DNA of 64,000 nt from contig JAUPFV010000004.1 of assembly GCA_036936605.1 (NCBI GenBank), positions 181,864,807 to 181,928,806 on the forward strand. The letters run 5' to 3'. Position numbers and translations under genes: made by a program. The notes beneath the pieces are model-generated. The model ran no database searches, was not told the origin of the DNA, and saw only the letters and a list, made by a program, of their open reading frames with translations. Source of the stretch: Limnanthes douglasii subsp. nivea (Eukaryota > Streptophyta > Magnoliopsida > Brassicales > Limnanthaceae). This document shows positions 19,624 through 29,203 of the stretch, one piece after another. Each line of letters begins with the position of its first letter. The stretch's first letter is position 1.

Positions 19624-21276
19624 ATCTATAATAATTTTGGACAAGATGAAGGAGAACTACTTCTATATCTGAATACATTTTTTATATATATATATATATA
19701 TATATCATTAAGTAAACAGTTTTTGTATCATTTTTATTTGATCTATTGTTTTTTAAATTTTTTGACTTGCTTTTATAATTTATTTAATTCAAAAATAAAT
19801 AAATATATGAGTAGTATATTTAATAAATACCAAAACCTAACCTAGTGATTAAACAAGAAAGTAGACGAAATTAAATAAACATATGACAGATCAAGAAGGT
19901 AGACGGAATAGACGGTCAGTATCTCTTCGTCGGCGATGCAATATAGTCGTCTACTTGTCGCCTAAAAAAGAGGGGCGGTGCTCGTTGGACAAATGTTTGA
20001 TATACACAACATGTTTGGTAAATGTTTTAAAAGAGTTTGTAGTTATTCTTTTACGTACAAGTGAATTGGAATTTTTGGATTGTGTTAAATTGGCTTTAAA
20101 TATAAAAAAGATTTTAAAATAAAAAAATAAAATTGACTTTAAAATAAATAAAAAAATTGACTGAAAAGAAAGAAGTTTGGAGCGATTTAATATTTAAAAA
20201 ATAGTTTTTTGACATTGTGAGTTTTGTTGTCAAACTATGGTCCCGAAAAATTGGGGAATTGCTTCATTTTAGATTTAAGTAAGTTTTGAATTTATTCACT
20301 CTTCTTCTCATGTTTTTTATACTCTACCATTCTCACGTTTTCCAGAAAAAGTTTAGTTCGTTCAACTAGTATTCAAGGTCCAAATAATAAACAAAATTGA
20401 GAATGTTAAGCACATTATTAAAAATGTTTAGCATAGTAGTCATGGTTTTCCACATATCACTCAATTATTTCATTATGCACGCATAATACAGGAAACCCAA
20501 ACTTACAACATTGATAGCACGTATCAGTAAATAAGTGTGTTATGTGTTAAAGATCAAAGATCAGTTATCCTTGTTTAAAAGATCAAATATATTAAGACAA
20601 ACTAAACATGCTCGATTAGTTAGTTATTGGAGAGTATAAAAATTTCTTCTAATACCAAGCTAAACCAAAAAATAGTTTATCTAGACCATGTGCCACTAGA
20701 ATAAGAACGTGACAATCATATGTAGGCTGATATACATATGTCATTCGGTGTTAATTATTCTTCGATCAATCTTTTATGATGGGGTAGTGAATACTAAAGA
20801 CACTAGTCATTCTTTGATTAAAAAGCTGAAGAAATATGATGTTTTTTTCTTATTAATGATGTTGATGAAAACGTTGTCGGGAAATGATAAATACTTTGTC
20901 AAACATACTACAAACAAAATATTAAATCATTGACATTGCAACACCTCAAGTGAAACTAGTGAAAGAAAATATGCAAGAACTGAATATTTGAATATTTGAA
21001 CTTGTTAGTGTAAGCATAAAAGAAGTTTTTAATATAAGGTTTGAGCCAAGATGTTTGAGCGTAATAAATGGCTTCAGGGTATGATTTTTATTCTTCTTTC
21101 ATCTATGATATGTTTGAAACCCAAGAATTTTGAAATCATTTAAATACAATTCTATCCGCAAATATTTTCTTAGTATTTTTGAGGATATTTTTGCTTATGC
21201 GTCATCTACATAGCATGTGTGTAACTTTTTAAAATATCTTATCAATTGGTTTCATTAATGTAATTCTCTATCTGCA
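19624..21276. other. AT-rich spacer, no gene supported
   Basis: Contains a (TA)n tract at about 19684-19705 and a few short frames (19883-20122, 20709-20933) without recognisable motifs. I cannot support a gene. Confidence 0.5.
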
Positions 21277-21845
21277 CTAAAATATGAAGTAAAGCGTTAA
21301 GTTTTTCTCCACGAGCATCTGCAAACGATCCAATACCCACGTGTAATTGTCAACCATTTCGTGACTCGTAAAAACAATTGCGATGCAAAAAGGGATATTT
21401 GTTGACCTAACCCCGGCAATTTCAAACAATGGTATCTTGTACCTTGTAGTCTTGTATGTATTATCCATAATATAGACCTTATGAAACTTCCTTAGAAGAT
21501 CGATAGACGTTGGGTGTAAAAAAAATTGATAATGTACATTTTATATTTTATCTTACGAACAAAAAATAATGTTGTGACTAGTCGTATTTCTTCAACATAC
21601 GGTGTTTTTATCTAATAATATAAATTGTACGCACGTTGAAAACATTATGAGGATTAACCGCATTTAACGCATGTAAAATTTCCCGAGGACAGGAACCATG
21701 TACAGACAATTTCTTCACCAACTGTTCTGTAGTTGTAGTAACTTTTCTCATTATAAGATATCCTTCCAAAACTCCAACTGATACATGATTATGCATTCCG
21801 CATTTAACTCCAAAAACCCCTAGCTCATCATTGTCAATATGATGA
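21277..21845 (-). pseudogene. MULE transposase remnant
   Basis: Fragments of a Mutator-like transposase, a DDE enzyme that cuts and pastes MULE transposons. At 21845-21608 the frame reads GMHNHVSVGVLEGYLIMRK, KKLSVHGSCPREIL and NVRTIYIIR, the end of the FAR1/WRKY-GCM1-like DNA-binding region. At about 21530-21277 it reads HPTSIDLLRKFHKVYIMDNT, then YKTTRYKIPLFEIAGV and DNYTWVLDRLQ, the start of the catalytic core with the first Asp in MDNTYKT. A stop and frameshift near 21600 separate them. The other catalytic residues and C-terminal zinc knuckle are missing. Confidence 0.8.
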
Positions 21846-21849
21846 CTTT

Positions 21850-22237
21850 TAATTTAAAAAGACACTAATTATTTTTTTTGTTCTCCTTCTTCTTTTCACC
21901 TTAGGTGTTTTTGATTTATTTCTATACTTTTCAGATCTCTCACAAGTATAAAATAATCGGAGAGTATTCATGTGTTTCACATCATCATATATATTGATCT
22001 TTAACACATAACCCATATATTTACCGACACATATTGTCCATGTTATAAGTTTTATTTTCGTGTATTACGTATGCGCGGTGAATAAGTGAATGAGATGCGA
22101 CAATGTAATACTCTCTTAGACAATTTAGAACTTCTCAATTATAAAAGCACAAAATGTTAGTAAGTCGGTAAAACAAACTACATAAATGACGAGTATCACA
22201 AACAAAACAATAAAAAAATACTATTTTTTTAAAATAG
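21850..22237. other. Spacer, no gene seen
   Basis: AT-rich sequence upstream of the MULE remnant. It ends at the target duplication of the next LINE. Confidence 0.4.
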
Positions 22238-22254
22238 AATCGATTCCGAAAAAT
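22238..22254. repeat. LINE target site duplication, left copy
   Basis: GAATCGATTCCGAAAAA. It recurs with one G/A change at 22771-22787, immediately after the LINE poly(A). Confidence 0.8.
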
Positions 22255-22770
22255 ATGCTAGCAATAGGTAAGTACCCTTGGTACTTAGAGGAACTTCTAC
22301 AATGGTGTAGAAAATTGATTAAACCTGAGATGCTGCTTAGGCATATATATATAGGGAACAAAATGATGTCGCTGATTGGACTGCTAAACATGCCCGTAAG
22401 ATTCATTCTGCATTTACAGTTGACCATAATCACTCCTTGAATGAATTAAATGCCATTATATTGTTAGAATCCTTAAACATGGGATACTTTAGGTTTTTTG
22501 ATGATAACTAACTCTTGGGCAAGTTGAAACACTTGACCTGATGATTTGTTTTGCAGGTGGAGTATTACATGATAGCAGTGGAGAATTAAGAGCAGGCACA
22601 AAGTAGGAAGGAAGGCTACGGGAAAAGAGGGAAGATGCAAGGAGTAAGGGAAAGAAGTTTCAACAAGAAGATAGAACAAATGTAAAGAATGTATTATAAC
22701 ATGTAAAGCTGTAACATAAATTGTAATTAGTTTTCAACATCAATAAAATCATTTTCTTGGAGAAAAAAAA
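22255..22770 (+). mobile_element. 5'-truncated LINE with RNase H tail, poly(A) and target duplication
   Basis: 516 bases on the plus strand. The 5' part encodes the end of a LINE RNase H: IGKYPWYLEELLQWCRKLI, then in the shifted frame REQNDVADWTAKHARKIHSA and LLESLNMGYFRFFDDN, followed by a stop. A 3' untranslated region with AATAAAATC and a terminal A run (22763-22770) follows. Truncation at the 5' end, a poly(A) tail and a 17-bp flanking duplication are the signature of target-primed reverse transcription. Confidence 0.85.
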
Positions 22771-22787
22771 GAATCGATTCCAAAAAA
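22771..22787. repeat. LINE target site duplication, right copy
   Basis: GAATCGATTCCAAAAAA; pairs with 22238-22254 with one mismatch. Confidence 0.8.
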
Positions 22788-23502
22788 CATTACAATTAAT
22801 TCTGAATGTGCTTTAAGAAAAGAAAATTTTGTTACAAAGCATTGTCTCTATTATTTATATATTTTCTAAAATTAGTTTTTTATTTATTTTTCAAATTTAA
22901 TGAGTTTCACAAGATATACACATTTCTTTATATTCTTATATCTACTATCTTAATTTGTTTTTAAAATTAAAAAATATAAATTGAAATGGATATGATTAAA
23001 ATTTATGTTCACAAAAAATCAAAATTTTAATAAATAAATCGTAAATCAAATAGGGGGATTAAAATGTGAAACCATTTGTTATAAAATAACTAATAGCAAT
23101 ATCAGATAGAAATAAACATACGAAAAACCAATAATAAAAGCAAATAATCCCTTCGGTCTAAAATGTTTTGGAGTGGATATCAGCAAATATAATGATGGTT
23201 TTCCTTCCTTATAATACACCAAATGAATCTTGTTAAAGAAAAACATAACAAATAATATGTCAAGTGGTAGATTTATTAATGAGAGAAGAAAATATGTTTT
23301 TAACATAATCATCAACCTATCAATAATGTTTACAAGACATCTTTATTTTCTCACCAATTACATAATTCTCTTAATCCCGTTCGTGGCCCAGAATTTATGG
23401 TAATAGCCCTATAATTTAGGCCATTACTCTGTTCATGATCCCCTAATTTGTTTCTAGTCGGCAACCATTTAAATGAAGTTGACTTCTTTTATGACTTCTT
23501 CA
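22788..23502. other. AT-rich spacer, no gene seen
   Basis: Only short hydrophobic frames (for example 23079-23315) without family motifs. Confidence 0.5.
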
Positions 23503-23880
23503 TTAATAGCGATAAACGATAGGCTCGTCATAATCGGTAACTATGCGCTGTTCCTTGATGGTCCTTGTTGTGCCTATTGTTTCTTCGTGTGCGGCCTCTT
23601 CTCGGTGAGGCATATGCTCGGATGATCTTCGTAAGATGGCGTCAATGTTTATTGATTGCACATCGGCATGGTTGCTAGCGCTGATATTGCCTGATTGGTT
23701 GCCAGTTACCTTGTTAGGACTTTGATACCTCTTGTTTTGACCTTGGCCACTTGATATCAAGTGTTTTATTGATGCATTGTTTATATTTCATCTCAGTTTC
23801 GCATAAAAAAAACCCTTAGTTTGATTTTATTCGCATCTTTATATTACTTCCATCTTCTCGAACTTTGCTTAATCTATTAA
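23503..23880 (-). pseudogene. LTR-retrotransposon 5' fragment: LTR end, leader and short gag-like frame
   Basis: On the minus strand a frame at 23760-23503 (85 codons, KRYQSPNKVTGNQSGNISAS, then DAILRRSSEHMPHREEAA) follows a primer-site-like TTGATATCAAGTGG. The same arrangement, in poorer condition, occurs at 39170-39500, where the site reads TTGGTATCAAGTG. The repeated layout and near-PBS suggest the 5' end of an LTR element, but no domain is diagnostic. Confidence 0.4.
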
Positions 23881-24223
23881 TTTATGGGGGCGTCCTCATC
23901 AGAGCTCATCTCTAGTCCATGGATTATATGTTAAAAATATATAATTGTTAGAATAACATGTTATAAGGCAGCATAGATGGTAGTATATTTGAGCCATGCA
24001 TGTCTCATGTAGGTCTTGTATCGTAGCACTTGTGACAATGGAGTAAAAAAATTTCCAACTATAGTGTGACACATGGCAGTTACAAGGAGGAGTGTATGAA
24101 ATGACGGGTCTGACACATAAAGTCGTTTTGATGTAGTATGACGCTTCAATTCTGGACAAAACGTGCTAGCAATTAATGTGATATCGATTAACCCCAAAGT
24201 ATTGGTATCTTACAGAGGATTGA
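23881..24223. other. Spacer, no recognised gene
   Basis: Overlapping minus-strand frames (23899-24197) lack recognisable motifs. Confidence 0.4.
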
Positions 24224-24707
24224 CTTCTGAAATTTAGGGCTAGGTATGGGATACCTAGAGATGTAATAGTGAGGGTGTAGGTACCCGGCGAACAAGTTGA
24301 TCAAGCAAAAGAAAACAAGACTTGTCTGTATACCACCGTGTTTGACTGGGGTTTTACAGTTGTTGTTGCTCTCTCTAATTCGATACTTTTTTAGCTTCGT
24401 AGGAATATGTCCTACACATTTAGCTGTAAATTGGTGGAGTTTATTACTTAGTTTTATACAAAGCTCCCGTCTATTAGGCATTTCTATATGCCTCGCCGGA
24501 TTACTTGTCGTGGTAGATGTAGCCAAATTAGCGAACTCCCCGGGTTTTTATACTCAACTGTCTAGAGTGAGGAGAATAGTTGAGCTACCAACGTCAGATA
24601 AAAACTGGAATCATACGTTTGTATTTGTATCGGGAAATTGGGAGCATGAAAGTACCATGATGAATCTCCAGTTAGAAAGAAGGTGGAAAGCCAAGTGTGA
24701 GGAGGAA
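24224..24707 (+). pseudogene. Fragment of a Tat-type antisense ORF, exon 1
   Basis: Reading with frameshifts gives RARYGIPRDVIVRV, then DWGFTVVV, ICPTHLAVNWWSLLLSFIQ, and finally RIVELPTSDKNWNHTFVFVS plus GNWEHE and LERRWKAK. This parallels the better copy at 25614-26091 (RTRWGIPSYVNIRF, MNWGLRYPL, DLCPSQVGPNMWFTLMACIM, LLEADKKWRQQFLFFSGCWE, LKWTMK) in order and spacing. It ends at the same donor context, AAGT|GTGAGG. It is therefore a second, older copy of the element-borne antisense gene; no exon 2 follows. Confidence 0.65.
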
Positions 24708-24726
24708 AGTTTATACAGTACTAGCC

Positions 24727-25006
24727 TAGCTGATTCAGTATTGATGTTGATTGTGTTAAGTATAGTGAGAGAAGAAGAAAATAAAAGTCAGTTCAAGAAG
24801 CTAAAGTCGGATCCCTTTATTCATAGTCTCCAGCCCTATTCATAGGAACATGTGAGATTAACTAAAGCAGTTATACAAATGGATGAATTGTGTTCTAGTC
24901 CCTTATATATACAACTAATATAAATCCCCTTCTATAAAATTATAAAACTACTTATTACAACTTTTCTCTAATTGTATTAAGTCTCTAATAGTTTGTATTT
25001 CTATCA
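24727..25006 (-). repeat. LTR-like segment with TATA and AATAAA
   Basis: On the minus strand it starts TGATAGAAATAC and ends ATACTGAATCA. It contains TATATAAGGG (about 24903-24912) and TGAATAAAGG (24819-24827) in the order expected of an LTR. A weak purine tract (GGACTAGGGGCC, 25008-25019) precedes it in element orientation. It does not resemble the LTR at 34753-35164, so its partnership with T1 is uncertain. Confidence 0.45.
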
Positions 25007-25019
25007 GTAGGCCCCTAGT

Positions 25020-25613
25020 CCTTATAAAGAATGATGAATAAGGACTATAAATTTTTGAAGCCACTTCAGACCAACAATGCCAATCTCCATACTCTAAGTT
25101 GCTTCGAATACAAGGCATCCATCATTACTTATTAAACCACATTACACAAAGATTGCTTAATTTTATACTTATCAACCTCGAACTAAACTATATTTAAGGT
25201 TGCTTCGAATCAAGACTATTCGATATTATACTTAGAGTCGCCCCAAATATTTATGCAATCTTTTCAAGTTTACTTCGAATGTGCACGTGGTTTTTCAATC
25301 ATTTTTCTATTGACAACTAGAAACGCCTGAAGTGCCCTACTACGCGTGCAAGACACTATTAATTTTGACAATTTACAGGTGTCACTCTATTTCAGAGTAG
25401 ACAACCTTTTTTCGTTTCATATTTCAATCAATAGTCGTCGCCAACCTTTCACATTTTCTTCCGTCTTTTTTTTATTTTTTATTTTATAAATATTCTTCCC
25501 TTAGTCATTTTCAATTTACATACAATTCTTCGAGAGATAAAGAAAAACCCGTCTGAAAATTTCATTATACCGCCAACATTAAGTACAAATATTTTTCGAA
25601 AGAGGAGGAAACA
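25020..25613 (+). promoter_or_regulatory. Upstream region of the antisense ORF with TATA-like box
   Basis: Non-coding. TTTTATAAATATTC at about 25480-25493 is a good plant TATA box, roughly 130 bases before the first ATG of the antisense ORF, with a CT-rich leader following. Several TCGAA motifs occur here as in the rest of T1. Confidence 0.4.
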
Positions 25614-27777
25614 ATGCTAAGGACTCGTTGGGGCATTCCTTCCTATGTTAATATTAGATTCCCCTCCGAAGGAGAGACACCCTTATCTGTGAGGGACAAT
25701 GAGTTGGTGGTGTACACAGAAATCATGAACTGGGGGTTAAGATACCCCTTAGATCCCTTCTTCATCGAGTATTTGTCGAGGATAGACCTCTGCCCCTCAC
25801 AGGTTGGGCCCAACATGTGGTTTACATTGATGGCCTGTATCATGGCCTCGAGAATCTCGGGTCAAGAATTTTCACTGGAGCAACTCATTGGCCTTGCCGG
25901 TCTGGCCTGAAATCCTTACTTCCCCTTCTATTCATTGACATTCAATCGAGGGCAGAAAATATTGAAAGATCTATTGGAGGCCGATAAAAAATGGAGGCAA
26001 CAGTTTCTCTTTTTCTCTGGTTGCTGGGAGACCGGATCAGAAGCCACTCCTTCGAATCCTCACAAGCTTTCTCTGAAGTGGACAATGAAGTGTAAGTATT
26101 CCCCCAACATTTACTCTTCGAATTTAGGCCTTCGAATTTTATGCTTTCTCACAAGTTCCTAGAAAATATAACGCCTTCGAATAAACATGCTCCCTCGAAC
26201 TTGTGTTGGTATGTTGTTTTGATGTTTAGTTACTTGTTACAGCTATGACTGGGGTGTCCAAACCCTTCACTGACTATGTCGAGGGAGCCACCACTGTATT
26301 TACTAACCTTCGCTTGTGGGCAAAGGATCAGTGGGACAATCGATTCCGCCTTTGCTTTACTGACAACAATTTGGCTAGGAGTCGACTCTGGAGGCTCAAT
26401 CCCCTCGATCGCATTAGTATGAGGGGGTTAATGACTCCGCCCTCGGAGCGAGAAGTGCTGGACCGGTGCAGCCAAAACGATGTTGTAATTTACTTGCCCA
26501 AACGCTCCCGTTCGCAGAGCCACCTGGGAGAACCTCCAGAAGATGAAGTACCAGCAACCCAACAATTGAACTCCAAAGGGCCTGTTAATGTTCAACAGCC
26601 TCCTTCGAACGATGCCGGGGGGTCGAACTCTCAACCCCCTCCACCCATTATTGCTACTTCAACTAATATTGATCCTCCTCCCCCTGCTCCTTCGAGGAAA
26701 GATGCCAAGGAAACTTCAACCAACATTAATCCTCCTCCCCCTGCTCCTTCGAGGAAGGAGGTCAAGAAAAGAGATAAGGGTAAGGGCATCCTTCTCGAGC
26801 CCATCGAAGAACGATCAGCGGGGGGAGAAACTCCTGACCATCATGAAGAGGCCAGCCTTGAGAAAGAGGTCCATGAGGTTGCAAGTGATTCAGAGAACAA
26901 AGGTGGCCATTCTTCCAGAGAACATTCTCAGCAGTCTCGACGCTCGCCTCTAACTGAGGCTTCTCATCCAGCCTCCTTTGAACACAGCCCAAAGTTGGCG
27001 CCTATTCCCATGCCTCGAAGCAACCCACCTCAACTCCTCGATCCAGAAATTGTTGGAGGTAGATTTTCAGAATTTGACTCTGCAGCACTAGGATCTCCCT
27101 CGAGCTCCTTTGATATTCCTTTGGATGATGAGTTCTCACTATCTCTTCGGAGATTGCTGCACATCTCAGTGAACAGAGGAAAGAAGATGTGCCATCTGGA
27201 GAAACGCAAAAATTATTACAAGTTCAAGTCATCTTTGGCTGCCTCTCAGCTCGAGGAGGCGAAGAAGCAATATGCAGTGATCGAGGGCCAAGCGGATGCC
27301 TTGTACGAGCATCTTTCTGCCTCTGAGAATTATGTGACAATGCTAGAGAGGTGTTGTCAAAAAGAGAGGGATTTGTACAAGGAGAAGACTGATTCTCAAG
27401 AGCTAATGATAGCTGAATATAAAAAGGGGCATCGCTTGGCTTGCGATGGATTCAACCAATGTACTGAGGCTCTTTTAAAGGTAGTTGCAGATCGTGATCA
27501 GTTGCAGAGACAGATCAAAGGTTTCCCTGTAGAGGTCGAGGAGGCAAAGGATAAGGCTGTGGATGCTTATGCAGCAACATGTTCGAAGAATTTGCAGGCC
27601 CGGGATGCTGCTACTCGAGCTGGCTTGTTGACCCAAATATATGCTGAGCATCCTGAATATAACTTGGGGCCTTTTTGGAAGCTTGTCCCCTCGGAACTTC
27701 GCCCTCCCCAAATAGTCGTAAGTGAAAGTGAAGACTCTGAGGGTGAGGGGAGTGACTCCTCGAAAAATGGAGATTGA
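25614..27777 (+). pseudogene. Tat element T1 antisense ORF: coiled-coil protein, one intron
   Basis: An extra gene convergent with pol. Exon 1 (25614-26091) starts LRTRWGIPSYVNIRF; a single TGA at 25908-25910 breaks it, after which the same frame continues to LSLKWTMK. A 151-base intron (26092-26242, GTAAGT...TTACAG) joins in phase to exon 2 (26243-27777). Exon 2 has a conserved start (DYVEGATTVFTNLRLWAKDQ), a Pro/Ser-rich linker with a duplicated PPPPAPSRK segment, and a long coiled coil (about exon residues 310-460). It ends in the box HPEYNLGPFWKLV and an acidic/serine tail. Extra ORFs in this position and orientation are known from plant Tat elements; the function is unknown. Related copies lie at 37160-37690 and 57358-58724. 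Confidence 0.75.
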
Positions 27778-27964
27778 GCAAAAGTGCTGAAGGAGTCAGT
27801 TTTTTTTGTGCATGGCCCAATAGGGCCTCTTTTTGTAATGACTTGAACGTGTTGTACCGTTCTAATTGTGGGATATAGGTCAATTTTTGTAAGAACAATG
27901 AATATTTGTCACTTCTATATATATTATGTTTGGAACAAGTTCTGCAAACATCCAATTATATTGT

Positions 27965-28260
27965 CCTTCGAACGATTATTAGTTAGTTAAATTCACACAT
28001 ATTATGAAATAAAGCCTTCGAACTCCAACTTCATTGGCCTTTGAACAATTATTACTTTGATAAATTCATAACTTTTATGCCTGCAATAAGGCCTTCGAAC
28101 TCCAATTTCTTTGGCCTTCGAACAATTATTACTTGGATAAATTCATAAGTGGTATGTTTGCAATAAGGCCTTCGAACTCCAATTTCATTGGCCTTCGAAC
28201 AATTATTACTTGGATAAATTCATAAGTGTTATGTTTGCAATAAGGCCTTCGAACAATTAT
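27965..28260 (+). repeat. 77-bp tandem repeat, about four copies
   Basis: Units beginning CCTTCGAACAATTATTACTT start at 27965, 28038, 28115 and 28192 (spacing 73, 77, 77). They lie between the antisense ORF and pol of T1. Confidence 0.8.
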
Positions 28261-28319
28261 GGGGTCGTCGAAAAAATTTAAGGAGATGATATTTTGAGTC
28301 ACAACTGAGTGAGAGTGGA

Positions 28320-28765
28320 TTCGAGACACACTATAGTGTGATCCGAAGAATAGTTTGAAGGTCCCAAAATATCAAGGCACACCTTAATGTGACTCGAAGA
28401 ATAGTTCGAAGGTCCCAAAACATCAAGGCACACCGTAATGTGACTCGAAGAATAGCTCGAAGGTCTCAATACTTCGAGGCACTCCTTAATGTGACCCGAA
28501 GAATAGTTCGAAGGTCCCAATACTTCGAGGCACTCCTTAATGTGACCCGATAATACATAAAATAACAATAAAACTGGGGGCATACATTATTGTGACCCCA
28601 TAGAATAATTTGAAGAGACAGCTTAATCGAGGCACATTTTACTGTGACCCGAAAAATAATGCGAGGGGACAACAATTCGAGGCACATGTTACTGTGACTC
28701 AAAAAATAGTGCGAGGGGACAACAATTCGAGGCACATGTTACTGTGACTCAAAAAATAGTTAAGG
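28320..28765 (+). repeat. 51-bp tandem repeat field
   Basis: Units GTGACTCGAAGAATAGTTCG...TCAAGGCACACC recur every 51 bases for the first four or five copies, then a diverged variant (GTGCGAGGGGACAACAATTC) follows. Because 51 is a multiple of three, minus-strand frames show a 17-residue repeat (28299-28735). I regard these frames as non-coding. Confidence 0.75.
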
Positions 28766-28800
28766 CAAAGAGATCTTTGTATTTAAGGGGCTCATCGAAA

Positions 28801-28845
28801 CACCTCATTAAAACCTTCATGTGCCTAACAGGGTAGGAAAGAGTG
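28801..28845 (-). promoter_or_regulatory. Conserved post-pol motif of T1
   Basis: The minus strand reads ACTCTTTCCTACCCTG, then AAGGTTTTAATGAGGTG, shortly after the pol stop. The same two-part motif follows pol at 36657-36702 (T2) and 59139-59183 (T4), with a variant in both chromovirus LTRs. Confidence 0.7.
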
Positions 28846-28915
28846 TGTCCTCACCAAAATTTGTTCCAGGGGATACAGATAGAGGAAAAAAGAAATACAA
28901 TGCCAACTGGCTCTG

Positions 28916-29182
28916 CTACTCAAGATATAGTTTTAAAAGCTCAACATTCCAATATAAACGGAGGTATCGCCCTTCTTTATCTTTTAACCGATATGTGCCT
29001 GGTTTTATCCTTTCGGTGACCTCGTAAGGGCCTTCCCAGTTAGGGCCCAATTTTCCCAAGCTCTTATCTTTAGTATGCAAGAAAACTTTGCGTAAAACTT
29101 TGTCTCCCACCTGAAAATCTCGATGCTTTACTTTGGACGCATAGCGACTCCTCATAAGAGTCTGATAATAAAGGGAAGTCAA
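28916..29182 (-). pseudogene. T1 integrase C-terminal domain
   Basis: Continues the frame of the large pol ORF after a TAG at 29204-29206. It reads YYQTLMRSRYASKVKHRDFQ, VGDKVLRKVFLHTKDKSLGK, LGPNWEGPYEVTERIKPGTY and RLKDKEG, the C-terminal DNA-binding part of Tat integrases. The frame ends NVELLKLYLE, the usual C-terminus. Confidence 0.85.
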
Positions 29183-29203
29183 CTGTGCTCGCTGTCTCTT
29201 TTC

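Noticed and set aside
19883..20933. Two short ORFs in the spacer after the hAT
   Set aside because: No motif, no promoter context, low-complexity codons.
24188..24526. 112-codon minus-strand ORF
   Set aside because: Antisense shadow of the Tat antisense-ORF fragment, which aligns to the copy at 25614 on the plus strand.
28299..28735. ORFs with a regular 17-residue repeat on the minus strand
   Set aside because: Translation of a 51-bp tandem repeat in a known non-coding slot of the element; no start context and the repeat drifts without regard to codons.
27965..28765. Regularly spaced repeats resembling a CRISPR array
   Set aside because: Plant nuclear context; units are contiguous tandem repeats without unique spacers.
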